Source: Anopheles merus (Eukaryota > Arthropoda > Insecta > Diptera > Culicidae). From it: DNA of 64,000 nucleotides. Both the position numbers and the translations under genes were made by a program. Numbering within the stretch: the first letter of the stretch is position 1; each line of letters opens with the position of its first letter. Shown here in pieces: positions 40,141-52,776 of the stretch. Below the pieces are notes generated by a model. It ran no database searches. It was not told where the DNA came from and worked only from the letters and a program-made list of their open reading frames with translations. The stretch spans positions 57,082,136-57,146,135 of the forward strand of contig NC_054082.1 in the NCBI RefSeq assembly GCF_017562075.2, read 5' to 3'.

Positions 40141-43100
40141 ATGGAACAATTAAATATACTACAAACTAACATACAAAGCATTCGGAAAAATAGGGACGAA
40201 CTAACACACATACTACATGAACAAAAATACCACATAGCTTGCTTACAGGAAACATGGCTGAAAAATGAAAATAAAATAACAATTAAAGGTTTTAACATAA
40301 TAAGAACAGACAGGGAAGATGGATATGGAGGAAGCTGCATTCTAGTTAAAAAAGGAATTAAATACAAACCAATTAAATTAATAGACGAAAGCGATGAAAT
40401 TCAAATAACAACAATACTGATACACTCTGGAAATTTCATTATAATATCAATATATATAGCTCCAAATACCACCAAACAGACAATAAAAGACACTTTAGCA
40501 AAAATAACACATAACACACAAACTTACACAAACATAATAATAGCTGGCGATTTTAATGCACATCATACATACTGGGGAGATGATAGAATCGATCAGAAAG
40601 GAAACACAATAATAGAAGAAATAGACAATTCAAACCTCATCATCCTCAAAAATAACACCTACACTCACGTCCCAACAGATCACAACAAGAGACAGACATC
40701 CATTGATTTAACAATCATATCCAAAAAAATCTATAACGTAATCAACAAAACTATACTAGAAAAACACATAGGGGCAAGTAACCACAAAATAATAAAAATA
40801 ACAATTAAAAAACACTCAACAGAACCGATACAACATACTATAATAAACATGAATAAGGTAATTACAAACATTAAACATATGAAAGGGAAAGATATAATAA
40901 ACATAAAACATTTCACAAAGAAAGTATACAAAATCATTCAAAATAGTAAACAAAAAATCAATTTTACACTAAAATCATGGTGGAATGACGAAATAAAAAA
41001 GGCCCTGCAAGACAAAAACATAGCAAGACAAACCTTCAACAGTACAAAACTTATCGAACATGCCATAGAATTCCGCAAAAGAGCAACAATCTTCAAACTT
41101 AAAATAAAACAAGCAAAAGAAAAACAAACTGAGAAGAACATGGAAAAAATAAACAAAGATACAAGCAGTAAAGAACTATGGAATCTATTAGGAAATATTA
41201 GCAACATCAACACCACTAATAAAGAATCAAATCTAATTCACAATGAAGAGAACTATGCTAAGGAATTTATGAATTTAAATTTCACTAACAATAAAAAATC
41301 CAAATTTAGAACATTTTTCAGCACAAATCTACCGATAGATACAGAACTTCTAAATTTAGATATATGGGCAAACATACTCAAACAAAAAAAAATACAACAC
41401 CCGGCTTAGACAAAATTACATACCAAATGCTGAGAAACATAAACGACGAAACACTAACACAAATCATAACAGACGGAAACAAAATGTGGGAGAATGGCAA
41501 ATTAAACAAAGAATTAAAACAAATAAGAATAATAGCAATTCCTAAACCAAAGAAAAATATAAATGATCCCAACAACTACAGACCTATAGCACTTATACCA
41601 ACAATTACCAAAGTCCTAAATTCAGCAGTATTATTAAAATTAAATAAATATATTGAAACCAAAAATATACTCCCAGAAAAATCCTTTGGATTCAGAAACA
41701 AAAGAACCATAAACCAATGCATTAACTATTTCAACAACCAAATAAATCATAACCAAAGACTAAATAGAATAAGTGGAGCAATATTCATAGACTTGGAAAA
41801 AGCATACAATAATGTCTCAACAAAAATCCTTATAGAACAAATGATAAAATCAGATATCCCACCTCAAATCATAAAATGGACCTACTCCTTTCTTAGAAAT
41901 AGAACCTTAATAATTGAGAGCAACAAAAAAACACACAAAATGCTAGTAACAGATGGACTACCACAAGGAGATGTTATGTCACCAACACTCTTTAATTTAT
42001 ATACCAAAGATATACATAAAGCTATAAACCAAACAAATAACAAAAACACTATAATACAGTACGCGGACGATTTCGTCATTCTCAGCAGTGGAGCAAACGA
42101 AAGAGAGCTTCAAAATAACCTACAAAACGCTCTAAATGCTTTTGCCATAGAAACAGAACAATTAAAATTTAACATAAACTCAAACAAGACCAAATTTATG
42201 ATTTTCGGAAAATCACATCACACTATACAACTCAACATACACAATAATAGCATAGAACACACAAACACATATAAATATCTAGGAACAGTAATAGACCCAA
42301 AACTCAATTTCCACAAACACATCGAACAACTACGCAACAAGGCTACAAACAGACTAAATTTCTTGAAAATTATAAGCACGCAAAAAAATAACCTAAACCC
42401 CAAAAACAGCCTAAAAATATACCGAGCAACAATTAGAAACACTATGGAAACGGGAGCTTCATACACTCTCAATAGCAACAAAAACAAATACAAAACAATG
42501 AACACAACTATCAACCAGGCACTAAGGAAAGCTACAGGTTGCACCAAAACGACCCCCATAAATACTCTGCATGCCATTGCAGCAGAAATACCTTTCAACA
42601 TCAGAAGTAGATTTATAGTACGTAAGGAAATAGCCAAAGATTTAGTCTACTCACCAATTATAAGACAACAACTACAAATACACCAAAAACAAAATACAAA
42701 AAAAAGAAAAAACAATACATGAAACAACGTACGAAAAAGACAATAAAATTCTAAAACATTTATACATTGCAAAGAGCAACGATATAACCACACACATAAA
42801 ATAAATACAAAAATTAAAGACACGATAGAAACAAAAACAAAAACAAACACTCAAATTTTGAAACAAATCACCATTGAAAACATGAACAATTATGATAATA
42901 ACAGACCCACTATCTACACTGATGGAAGCATTGCTGGAAATAGAGTAGGCATAGGGATATATAAAAAACAAACCACAACAATACTACTATAGCTATAGAT
43001 TAAAAAATTTCACCTCCATAACCACCGCAGAACTGATAGCAATCGAAAAGGCATTACTTTTAGCACAAGAAAATAATATAGACAACCCAATAATTTTCAC

Positions 43101-43728
43101 AGACAGTTTAACATCATGTAACATTCTACAAAAAGCAATAACAGAAAACAAAATAGAGGAAATTTGTTACAATATTATAAAAACAGCAACAAGTATCAGA
43201 GCAGATATAGTATGGATTCCATCGCATGTAGGCATTGATGGAAATGATAGAGCAGATGAACTGGCAAAAAAAGGCACCCTAACAAATTGGTTCTATAAGA
43301 ACAAAATCAGATACACAGACGCTACCCAATATTTCAAAAAACAAATGGAAGAAGAAACAAAAAAGTGGTACACAGACCTGGGCAGGGATAAAGGGAAAAA
43401 GTTTATGCAATTCCAGAAAGTTTTCAAAACTGAACTATGGCACAAACAGGTTAACCTAAACGGAAACGAAATAAAAACAATTAACAAAATACTGGCAGGA
43501 CATGATCTTTCCGAATACTGGCTTCATAAAATGAAAATAGTCGAAAATGGAACCTGTGAGAAATGTCAAGTCCCAGAAACAGGACGACACAAAATTTTTG
43601 AGTGTCAAAAATATAAAAGACATAAAGACATCTCTCTAGACACTTTACACGAAAAATGGATGGAAACAAGTGGAAATACCTGCAAAACAATTTTAGAGTT
43701 CATCAAAGAAAACAATATTACGTTATAG
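40141..43728 (+). pseudogene. I-like ORF2: endonuclease, reverse transcriptase, RNase H, C-terminal zinc motif
   Basis: 40141-41409: AP endonuclease with QTNIQSIRKN, CLQETWL, GDFNAHHTYWG, SIDLTIIS and ASNHKI. A run of A near 41390 breaks the frame. 41364-42722: reverse transcriptase with NYRPIALIPTITKVLNS, AIFIDLEKAYNNV, GLPQGDVMSPTLFNLY and catalytic IQYADDFVILSSG. A second break falls near 42700. RNase H at about 42890-43280 (IYTDGSIAG, TAELIAIEKAL, IFTDSLTSC, WIPSHVGIDGNDRADELA), with a third break near 42965. 43345-43728: C-terminal region with CEKCQVPETGRHKIFEC. Confidence 0.88.
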
Positions 43729-43869
43729 TACTTCATCACACACATTTTCAAATAAAAATAAAATTAAATAAAACTTTTTTACACATTCCCTATATATTTG
43801 CCTATATAACTCACAACAAAGAGACTGCACTCAACACTTCAGCAAAAAGGATAGCAATAGGACAAGTAC

Positions 43870-44150
43870 TCACCATTTATTTATCTATCTATTATAATTA
43901 CTACATCTATTGCATTTATTATATTTATTATATTTATTCTATTTATTCTTTCTATTCTATTTATTATATTTATTACATTGTCTGTATAACGAAACGTTAT
44001 CTCATGTTTTTTTTTTCCTATTTATTCAATTATTTAAAACTATTTATTCAATTATTTATCTGTACCTTATTTATTTATTTACTTATTTATTTATTTAATT
44101 ATTTATTCATTGGTTTCTGGTATTACATATATATATATACATAAAACATC
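43870..44150 (+). repeat. Low-complexity ATTTATTT/TATTTATTAT tract
   Basis: Nearly 280 bp of TTTATT- and TTATAT-type short repeats in the I-like 3' region. Open frames here are made only of Tyr, Leu, Phe and Ile and are not genes. Confidence 0.7.
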
Positions 44151-44877
44151 ACCTAACTGAACACTCCAATTTCAAACATCACACCACAAAAATAACAAAA
44201 AAAAAAAACCCGACTTCACACGCATCAGGGCCTCCTAAGGTTGGGTACTCCGTTTGTTCTGGCAAACACGAGAAATCCAAAGACATCCTTTTCTATCACT
44301 AGAGGATAGAAACAAGATGCCAAAAGGACCAACTGAAAGGGCCTTGTAACAAAACCAGCACACTCACAGAAAACCCTTTTCAAACTTCACAAAACAAGCC
44401 ACCTCAAAAAAAAAAACCCTAACACAAGAACAAGAAACTGTACAAAAAAAAAATAATAATAATAATAATAAATAAAAAAAAAAAACTCATCCTCTCTCAA
44501 GAAAAAAAAAATACATATAAATACATATACATACAAACACCACAAAGAAAAAAAATTGAAACCCACTAAACCACAAGCAAACTTAAAGAATGGAACAACA
44601 CTATCTTTTGAATACAAACTGAAAAGAACACACAAACTATCAAAAAGAAAAAAAAAAACGATAGGTGATTTCACGAAAACCAACACACTGTGCATCAATC
44701 AGAAAGATCTCAACCACAACATATAAACATCAAAGAAACAGCAATATAAACATCAAAGGAGAATGGATGATTTCCCCTCCAAAAACTGGTAGTTAAACCT
44801 CTGATTATACCTTCAAAAAACGGATCGTATAGGAGGCCTCAACCTACCAACTCTATTAAGAAGAAGAAGAAGAAGAA
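44151..44877 (+). other. I-like element 3' untranslated region
   Basis: A-rich, no coding frame on the element strand. It ends in (AAG)n at 44859-44877 next to the target duplication. Confidence 0.65.
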
Positions 44878-44887
44878 GTGCTCGTTA

Positions 44888-45388
44888 AGATCTTCAATAC
44901 ATGATAACTGTCATGAGTTAAACGATTGCCAATTGCCAGCGAAAACTTTTTAAATTGTTCCGCACCACAAATCTCTACACAATAAATCTCTGATACAGTT
45001 TCGCCGTTCGATCTACAATAAATTCAATTCAATTAGCATTAAACAGCTAATTATCAATTTAAACTTTATGATAAAACTGTTCGTCCGTGAGTAAAAACTT
45101 TGTTCCACAGTTGATGAAGCATGACATAAATGATTGTTGCTAGTTTTTAATCAGTTAGCAACGGCTGTCTGTAACATCGTTTGCAATAACTACGAATGCA
45201 AATAAGCCGTTTTGCTCTCAGAATATAAAACGTCTTCGTTCCCAGCATACGCACAGTACATACAGATTCAAGCAAAATGTTGTAATAAAGTTTATCATAC
45301 TAATTTAACCAATGTCATCTAGGTAGCTATCAATTAATTAAATAAATGTACGTATAACTCAAAACTACATTAACAGTAAAAAAAACTC

Positions 45389-45389
<1 letters not shown>
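44888..45389. other. Intergenic DNA with a TATA-box promoter-like site
   Basis: AATATAAAACG near 45220-45230 is followed about 28 bp later by CGCACAGTAC, a layout of TATA box and insect initiator. No open frame longer than a few codons follows, so it may drive a noncoding RNA, a distal exon or nothing. Confidence 0.3.

Positions 45390-45469
<80 letters not shown>
45390..45469. repeat. (GA)n microsatellite, about 40 units
   Basis: 80 bp of uninterrupted AG/GA repeats. GA tracts bind GAGA-type factors in insects, but this is a simple repeat by itself. Confidence 0.9.
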
Positions 45470-45474
<5 letters not shown>

Positions 45475-46777
45475 CGAATACTCCACCGAAATACACGTAA
45501 GGCTTGAGTGTTTCATACTTGCTTATTGTGGCGTGGTATATATTTCATGGTGGCAACCCATTGAAAGCGTGCGAGCTATAAATAAAAACGCGTAGGCTAT
45601 TTTTGACCTTAGTCAACACGCTTTGTTTTATCAACGTTGATAATGTGATAAATATTTGTACATTCGTCTGGTGTACTTTTGGGTGGACGAATTTTTGTTT
45701 TATCATCGACACATGTTGTTGCTGGCTCCACCAATAACTATCGTTTCACTTTTAAGTTTAACTACATTTACATCATAACTTTAACATCGCCAAAAGGACA
45801 ATTGTTTTGCTACTATCGTCAAATCATACGTACAACTTAAAAACATGCCCGTCATCGGATCAAACATAGTATACCTAATTATGGTTGCTAGGCCAAACCA
45901 CAAGAAGATTGATTGTAATTATAATACTTTGATGTTATTATAATACTTACCACTATTAATGGTATACTGTATAAAGTATTGTTGAGAAGCTTATGAAAAG
46001 TTCGACTGGCTGTTTTCGATTGATTTGATAGTACAAATCGAACGCCTTTTTCATTTAACGCTTTTTTTCCTTTTTTTAACAAAATCACCGCACTGTCACG
46101 ATCGTGAGAATGTTAAGAGTGGATACGAATTATTTGCATTTCTGAGCAGAAGCTTACGATCGACTAAAAGACAGCAAACATCAAAATGCAATACGAAGGG
46201 GTCGTGACAAAAAGCTCCGGCAGGTTTGTGAAGTTTTGTCATGGAAATCCCATCGGTGTACGATGGGAATTTTACTGATTGAAGCTGTAGCTGGTCGAAT
46301 GCGTACTTGTCTGGTCATCGATTTTGAAACAAACTTTATGATCTCCATAGATCATGTGAAAAATATCTCATAAGGAATTGTGTGATGTTTTGTACCTAGC
46401 TCTTGTTTGTTTAGTATTGTTTGCTACTCCAATATAGCATATATAACAACAAATTGAACATTATAGATTCCTTGGCATGTTTACCGTTTATTTAGCTTTA
46501 ACAATAACTGTTGAATAAGTCGGCAAATCGAAAAGTTTTTAGATGAATTCTGTTGAGCTGAGAATAAAGATTCAGTTAATAATAAATGTTTCAATATTTT
46601 TTAGAAAATAAAATTTCCTTATACAATAGCACTGAAAGAGTTTCAAAGCAAACATTAGCTATTTCGATTGAAAATGTAGATACATGAATAATAAATATTT
46701 TGCAAGTTACTTTGAAAGCAGCCCTCGCACAATGCGCGGAAGTATTTAGCGCCAATTCTGGGCATGACGGCAGCTGA
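45470..46777. other. Intergenic DNA, no recognised gene
   Basis: 1.3 kb AT-rich sequence upstream of SLC26 gene 2 without a supported coding frame or repeat. Confidence 0.4.
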
Positions 46778-46813
46778 TATAACGGGCAGTGCAAAGCGCA
46801 GCTGGCGTTCAGT
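46778..46813 (+). promoter_or_regulatory. Candidate core promoter of SLC26 gene 2
   Basis: TATAA at 46778-46782 and an insect initiator TCAGT at 46809-46813, with A+1 at 46811, 33 bp apart. The start codon of gene 2 is 430 bp downstream. A purely sequence-based proposal. Confidence 0.35.
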
Positions 46814-47243
46814 ATAGTGTTGTATAGTTCACCAGACAGTATTGAAACACATGATCGGGGAATTTTTGTTTAGAAAATGATCAGTTAATCATACCTTCCC
46901 GCTCCTGTCCCATTAATCCATTGTTGTTGAGTTGTTGATTGTCGTGTAAATGTAACTTTACATCACGTGGCAGGCTAGTTGTGTTTTTGTGTCACACATG
47001 AACTGCATTATTAGCAACATGCACTGTTACATCTGATCAGGAAAGACACCTTTTCATTAGTGGTAGAAACAGTATGTATGTATTCTATGTATGCGGTAGA
47101 AAAAAGCGCTTTAAAAACAGATTATAATTTTACTTTTTTGTTTTATTACAACAGTATTGTTTGAACAATACTTAGTGTAGAGGAGCTTAGTGATAAACGG
47201 TGATTGGTTGTAGTGTTGATTAACAGTAGGAAAATTACAAGTT

Positions 47244-49428
47244 ATGTTTGGTTGTGCGCTGGAACCGAAAATGGCAGTACATTGCGTGACGTTATCGGAA
47301 CTAGAAGAACGTAAACAAAAGCAACTTAATGGTAGGTTCCACAATGTGGCGATTATGAACGTGAGATGCATCGTAATCGATGTGCATGTTTATGCCTTTG
47401 GAACGATAGAATTCACACTTCAATGGTTCAATGGTTGACCTTGACATTGATAAGGGCAGTAGCATCATGCTTTGTTGGGGAAGTTTGTTGTTTCTGTTTT
47501 TTTTTATTGATATTATTTTATTTTATTTCCCAACAGAAAACGGCGATGAAGAAGAGGATTGCAGCGAGAAATTTCCATCAGTGGGACCAATGCTGACCTC
47601 GAAACTGGGAGGCTTTTGCAACCGAAAATTTCTCTTAAAACGTCTGCCAATTCTGCAATGGTTGCCGGCGTATGAAGCAAGATTCCTGGTAGAAGATATC
47701 GTTGCTGGACTATCGGTTGGTTTGACTGTGATACCACAAGGGATTGCTTTTGCTGTGATGGCCAACCTGGAGCCCCAGTATGGACTGTATTCTGCATTTA
47801 TGGGATGCTTTGTATACTGTATGTTTGGAAGCTGCAAGGATCTTACTATCGGCCCAACGGCAATCATGGCACTTATGGTGCAAGTTTACGTTGGCAGTCT
47901 TGGAGCAAACTTTGCCATATTGTTAACTTTTCTAACAGGATGTATTATTTTAATGCTTGGTTTACTAAACTTAGGTATGTATAGTAGAAATAACTATGCA
48001 AACAACACCATCTTAAACATGATATGCTTGGATTCGGACACAGGATTTTTGGTGCAATTCATATCGATGCCTGTGACTGCCGGTTTCACGTCTGCAGCGG
48101 CCATAACGATTGCAAGTGGACAGGTGAAATCCTTGCTCGGATTGCCAGGTCGGTCTAACGAATTCGTCGATTCGTGGATCAATGTGTACGAACACATTGG
48201 TCAAACTAAGCTGTGGGATGCGGTACTGGGATTTACTACCATTGGTGTACTTTTACTATTGCGAAGTATGCGCAGCAAATGGTCCCTAATGGGTAAATAT
48301 CTTGCACTTTCACGAAATGCAGCCGTAGTCATTGGAGGTGCAGCGTTGGCGTATTACTGTTCTACCCTTGGATGTAAACCTTTCTCCTTGACTGGTACGT
48401 GTTTTTTGCTTTGAACCATAAAAAAGTTGCAAAAACTATAACAAAATTGTACATCTATCATTTCAGGAACGGTTACTCCAGGACTTCCTCCTATAAAATT
48501 GCCACCGTTTACCACAGTGCTTAGTAATCAAACGCTCGCTTTCAATGAAATGGCATCAATGCTCGGCTCATCAATCATTGCACTTCCATTGATTGCTATT
48601 CTGGAGACGATTGCAATCGTTAAAGCATTTTCGAAGGGAAAATCGATTGATGCATCACAGGAATTAGTCGCACTGGGAATGTGTAACATTTTTGGATCGC
48701 TTGTATCGTCCATGCCGATCACCGGATCGTTCACTAGAACGGCGGTGAACAATAACAGCGGTGTCAGGACGCCTCTTGGTGGGATAGTAACCGGTGTATT
48801 GGTGCTGCTGTCTCTGGGTCTATTAACCGACACCTTCTACTTTATACCGAAAACCGTGCTGGCAGGGGTGATGATAGCTGCAATGTTTTTCATGATAGAA
48901 TTTCATGCGGCTTTAGAGATATGGCGAACAAAGAAGGTGGACATAATACCATTTATGGTGACTTTAGTTTCCTGTCTACTGCTTGGCTTGGAGTATGGTA
49001 TGTTGATTGGAATAGCTTTGAATATCTGTTTTGTTCTATACATGACGTCAAGGCCTAGCATTGACCAGGCACTTCTTCGCACGAGTTCTGGCATTGAGGC
49101 CATGGTCGTGAAACCGGATCAGAGCCTTATCTATTCGTCTATTGAATACCTAAAGCACGAAATAATAAAACGTACGGATAAGACTCAAGTGACTACTGTG
49201 ATAATCGACGGTAGTAATGTCAGCTACGTCGATTCTACGGCCGCCAAAATCTTCTCAAGCACCATTGAAGAATTAGCGCTGAGAGGACGCACAGTGTTAC
49301 TGTGGAACTGGAATCGTTCGGTGAGGTGCACGTTGATACGATTAAACAAGGTACAATTCCATCCTCTATTTAAGAATGGAGGACTAGAACAATTAGACAA
49401 GGAAATCTGTAACGAAAGCTTACCCTAG
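47244..49428 (+). CDS. SLC26-type anion transporter (sulfate permease family), gene 2
   Basis: Exons 47244-47331, 47537-47974, 48044-48394, 48467-49428, with GT-AG introns of 205, 69 and 72 bp. The spliced frame is 612 residues. The N-terminus has an acidic patch (ENGDEEEDCSEKF). The membrane core starts at LVEDIVAGLSVGLTVIPQGIAFAVMANLEPQYGLYSAFMG, the SLC26 signature. It then has LVQFISMPVTAGFTSAAAITIASGQVKSLLG and the TM10 motif SSMPITGSFTRTAVNNNSG. The STAS domain ends the protein (TVIIDGSNVSYVDSTAAKIFSS). Introns 1 and 2 are both in phase 1. Intron 2 has no stop in frame, so its retention would add 23 residues. It lies 1.1 kb before gene 3 in the same direction. Confidence 0.92.
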
Positions 49429-49434
49429 TAAACA

Positions 49435-49440
49435 AATAAA
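49435..49440 (+). terminator. Candidate polyadenylation signal of SLC26 gene 2
   Basis: AATAAA seven bases after the stop codon. Very close, so a later signal near 49725-49740 (AAAATAAAATA) may be the main one. Confidence 0.4.
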
Positions 49441-50551
49441 GGTTCGTATGTTCTTGTTTGAAGACGAGCAATAGTACACAACAAAAGTGGCAATAAGTCA
49501 GGTAAAATTAACGTAATTGCTGAAAACTCAGAAAAAGGTGATTATTGTTTAATTTTTTACGACGTGTTTTAAAAGTTCTTAAAAAAAACAGTTTTGTTCT
49601 ACATAAAAGCTTTGCCAATAATAAGACGTTAAAGAGGTCCTTGCTGTGTATGAAGCATTATTTTCGTTGGTTTCTTTTGTCTCGCTACAGTATTGTGTGA
49701 ATAAGCTCACGCATTAATAGTGTGTAAAAATAAAATATTTTTCAAATGATATCAATTTTGTTAAAAAAAAAAATAAATTGTTAAGATAGCTTAAGAATTG
49801 AAAAGTACCAATCAAGATTTATGATTGAAGAAATAACAGGCGATATTCTCACAATAACACACTACAGCTTATCTTCTGATTGGTTGATACACCGAAAACA
49901 TATCTTATGATAAAGGCCTTAAACATCACAAAACTAGGTTGTCTGCAATTACTATTGAACATATGTCCTTCTGAAGTGTGTAAATGGTGCATGCTACTTG
50001 AATCATTGATAAGCTTGTGAGTCTGACTCTGCAATTGTGTTTGCGTGTATAACACTAATGCAAGATTGCTGCTATTAGGAACTTAATAAACTGTTTATTG
50101 TCGTCTATATGTCCTTTATGAGGACTGTGTATATAAACACTGGAAAAGCTTTGCAATGCGACTATTAGTATGATAGAACTTAGTTGACTGGGTTCATGTC
50201 AAACACATACACACTCACAGTAGGCGGTTTTTGTGATTGTTGTTTTCGAGATTTGTTTTTTTTTTCAGGATTGCACAATTATTGTTGTAAATAGAAGGAG
50301 AAATTATATAAACAGCTCCTGCCAAATCTAATGGTGTATTATTTATTTTCTTTGTGCACTTGTGTGAAGTGTGAAAAACAGTATCGAAGCAATAATTTTG
50401 TTAGTGACGCGTTGAATATTGGTTGAAATCTGAACGAATTTTCAGAATCAGCTGTAAACCAATGAAAGTAAACCCGTGGTAAACAACAACAACAACAACA
50501 GCATAACAACAAAAACAAAAAATTCCAACGTTATAGACGCCTAGCTTGAAG
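49441..50551. other. Intergenic DNA between SLC26 genes 2 and 3, with TATATAAA at 50130-50137
   Basis: No gene. TATATAAAC at 50130 could be the TATA box of gene 3, about 420 bp before its start codon; no strong initiator was seen in the expected 25-35 bp. A short AAC microsatellite (50485-50500) lies in the likely 5' untranslated region. Confidence 0.35.
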
Positions 50552-52431
50552 ATGCCACTCGAAAGCAAAGCAAACGGTTAGTAAAGTATTCCTTTCAACA
50601 ATTATAATAAACTCTATGATTGAGTGATTTAGCGAAATGTTTTTGCTTTTTGAATTTTTCAGATGAAGACATACGTGAAAGTTTCTCACAGCCTATGGAA
50701 ATAATATATACCTGCACACGAGGATTCTTTACACGCAAACAATTGTTCAAACGTTTACCTATTCTTCAGTGGCTGCCGTCATATACATTGCAATATCTAG
50801 TAGATGATATTGTGGCCGGGCTTTCTGTTGCGCTGACAGTTATACCACAAGGAATTGCTTACGCAGCTATAGCCAATTTGGATCCGCAATATGGATTGTA
50901 TTCAGCATTTATGGGATGTTTCATTTATTGCATTGTAGGAAGCTGCAAAGATGTAACAATTGGACCTACTGCAATAATGTCGCTCATGATAAATGCACAC
51001 GTGGGAAATAGTGGACCAGAATTTGCAATACTCTCGGCATTCGTCACGGGATGTGTGGTTCTATTGCTCGGTATACTTAATTTAGGATTCCTCGTGCAGT
51101 TCATTTCGTTTCCTGTTACGGTTGGGTTCACTTCTGCCGCAGCTATAACAATTGCCAGTGGACAAGTGAAATCTTTAATTGGAATTTCTGGACAATCGAA
51201 CGAATTTTTAGACTCTTGGATAAATGTATTCCAACATGTTCAAGACATCAGATTGTGGGATAGTGTGCTTGGCGTTTCCACTATCATTTTTCTACTGATA
51301 TTGATGCAAATGAAAAACCTCAAAGAAAACATTTTTTGGAGGATGTTTGGGAAGTATGTGGCTCTCTCAAGAAATGCGATAGCAGTAATAACTGGGACTT
51401 TCCTTGCTTATAGTCTGAGCGATATTCGAAACTCGCATCCTTTTCTGCTCACTGGAAATGTGACCCCTGGCTTGCCACCAATTCAGCTTCCACCGTTCAG
51501 CACCACCATAGGCGAGCAATCGTACAGTTTTTCGGAAATGATTGCCAAACTGGGTACTTCTATCATAACCTTACCGCTCATTGCCGTCTTAGAATCGGTT
51601 GCTATCGCTAAAGCCTTTTCAAAAGGCAAACCTATTGATGCCACGCAGGAAATGATAGCTCTCGGTATAAGCAACATTGCTGGTTCGTTTGTGTCATCCA
51701 TGCCTGTTACGGGATCATTTACGAGATCTGCAGTGAACAATAACAGTGGAGTTCGAACACAGCTTGGAGGTATCACTACCGGAATCGTCGTACTTGTTGC
51801 CCTTGGATTGCTTACGAAAACGTTTTACTACATCCCAAAAGCATCGCTAGCAGGAGTCATAATAGCGGCGATGCTCTTCATGGTTGAATTTCAAGCAGCT
51901 GCGGAAATTTGGCGCACGAAACGTATAGACTTTATTCCAATGATGTGTACGATGGTGGCTTGTTTACTTCTTGGTCTAGAGTACGGTATGATTGTCGGTA
52001 TTGGAATTAACGTGTGTATTGTTCTGTACCAAATATCACGACCATCTATTGAGACGATGTCTTTGACAATCGATGGAATTTGCGTCCTAGTCGCCCAACC
52101 CGACCAGAATCTGATGTATTCGTCCGCGGAATATCTGAAACATCAACTTCTTAAGCAAGCAGATAAGCATCAGTGTCAATTTATCGTTCTCGACGGATTG
52201 CACATAAATTCGGTGGACACTACTGTAGCGAAAGCACTCGCCAGTATGACGCACGATCTGGAGCATTCAGATCGGAAAATAGTGTACTGGAAATGGAACC
52301 GTTCAGTACAATGTACTCTACTCAGAATGGATAGAACTTTGTTTTGGAATACTTTTAGACACGAAGAAAGCATAGACGTTATAATCAAGGAGCTCATTGC
52401 TCAACAAACACCAACAAGAAGTGCTGTTTAG
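50552..52431 (+). CDS. SLC26-type anion transporter (sulfate permease family), gene 3
   Basis: Exon 1 is 50552-50576 (MPLESKAN plus one base) and exon 2 is 50663-52431, with an 86-bp GT-AG intron in phase 1. The protein is 597 residues. The membrane core has LVDDIVAGLSVALTVIPQGIAYAAIANLDPQYGLYSAFMG, LVQFISFPVTVGFTSAAAITIASGQVKSLIG and SSMPVTGSFTRSAVNNNSG. The C-terminal STAS domain has FIVLDGLHINSVDTTVAKAL. It is most like gene 2, but all later introns are missing, so it arose by intron loss or genes 1 and 2 gained theirs. It would act as an anion exchanger or channel in epithelia by family analogy. Confidence 0.92.
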
Positions 52432-52505
52432 GAAGAATTTAATTTCATTCAAAATTAAGTGCCCTTGAAAATCAGACCATTGAAACGTAAGCAACATTTT
52501 GATGA

Positions 52506-52511
52506 AATAAA
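52506..52511 (+). terminator. Candidate polyadenylation signal of SLC26 gene 3
   Basis: AATAAA 75 bp after the stop codon. Confidence 0.5.
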
Positions 52512-52611
52512 ATGACAATTTGTTCTAGATTAAATTGATTTGTTTAGATTTTGGTTGAACCATTGTAAAGGTACATGTCCAAGTAAATATACACACACTG
52601 TTGTTATTTTT

Positions 52612-52735
52612 GTTGTTGGGGAGTGCCCTCGTGTAGGCGGCCTTGCAGCTTGCTGCTTGGGCCTCCTTCTCTCAGGAGATAGGGACTGTCACCTAGAGAC
52701 GAAGTAAGCACGAGATTTTACTCCCCCAACGAGCC
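52612..52735. repeat. Small hairpin repeat with TTGGGGGAGT/CTCGTG ends
   Basis: GTTGGGGAGTGCCCTCGTG at 52614 is imperfectly inverted at 52707-52733. A palindromic CAGCTTGCTG lies inside. Possible MITE remnant, noncoding. Confidence 0.4.
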
Positions 52736-52776
52736 GAGGCGAGAGATTTTATGTTTTTATGCAGACGAGCACTATC

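Larger units (their letters stand above)
38522..44877 (+). mobile_element. I-like non-LTR retrotransposon, full length (6.36 kb)
   Basis: A 10-bp duplication GTGCTCGTTA flanks it (38512-38521 and 44878-44887). The 3' end is an AAG tandem tail, as in I-type elements with short tandem ends. The coding strand is very rich in A. ORF1 has three zinc knuckles. ORF2 has endonuclease, reverse transcriptase and RNase H, plus a C-terminal Cys-His motif. The RNase H points to the I group rather than CR1 or RTE. Frame breaks are few and mostly in runs of A, so it is young or the breaks are sequencing errors. Confidence 0.9.

Noticed and set aside
39378..43690. Many Leu/Phe/Val-rich open frames on the minus strand resembling membrane proteins.
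   Set aside because: They are antisense to the A-rich I-like coding strand; T-rich antisense always reads as hydrophobic residues.
43656..44144. A 162-residue Tyr/Ile/Leu-rich frame.
   Set aside because: Made of TTTATT and TATATA low-complexity DNA in the element 3' region.
47366..47596. Alternative N-terminus of SLC26 gene 2 read through intron 1.
   Set aside because: A good donor (47332) and acceptor (47536) in matching phase give the conserved structure seen in gene 3.
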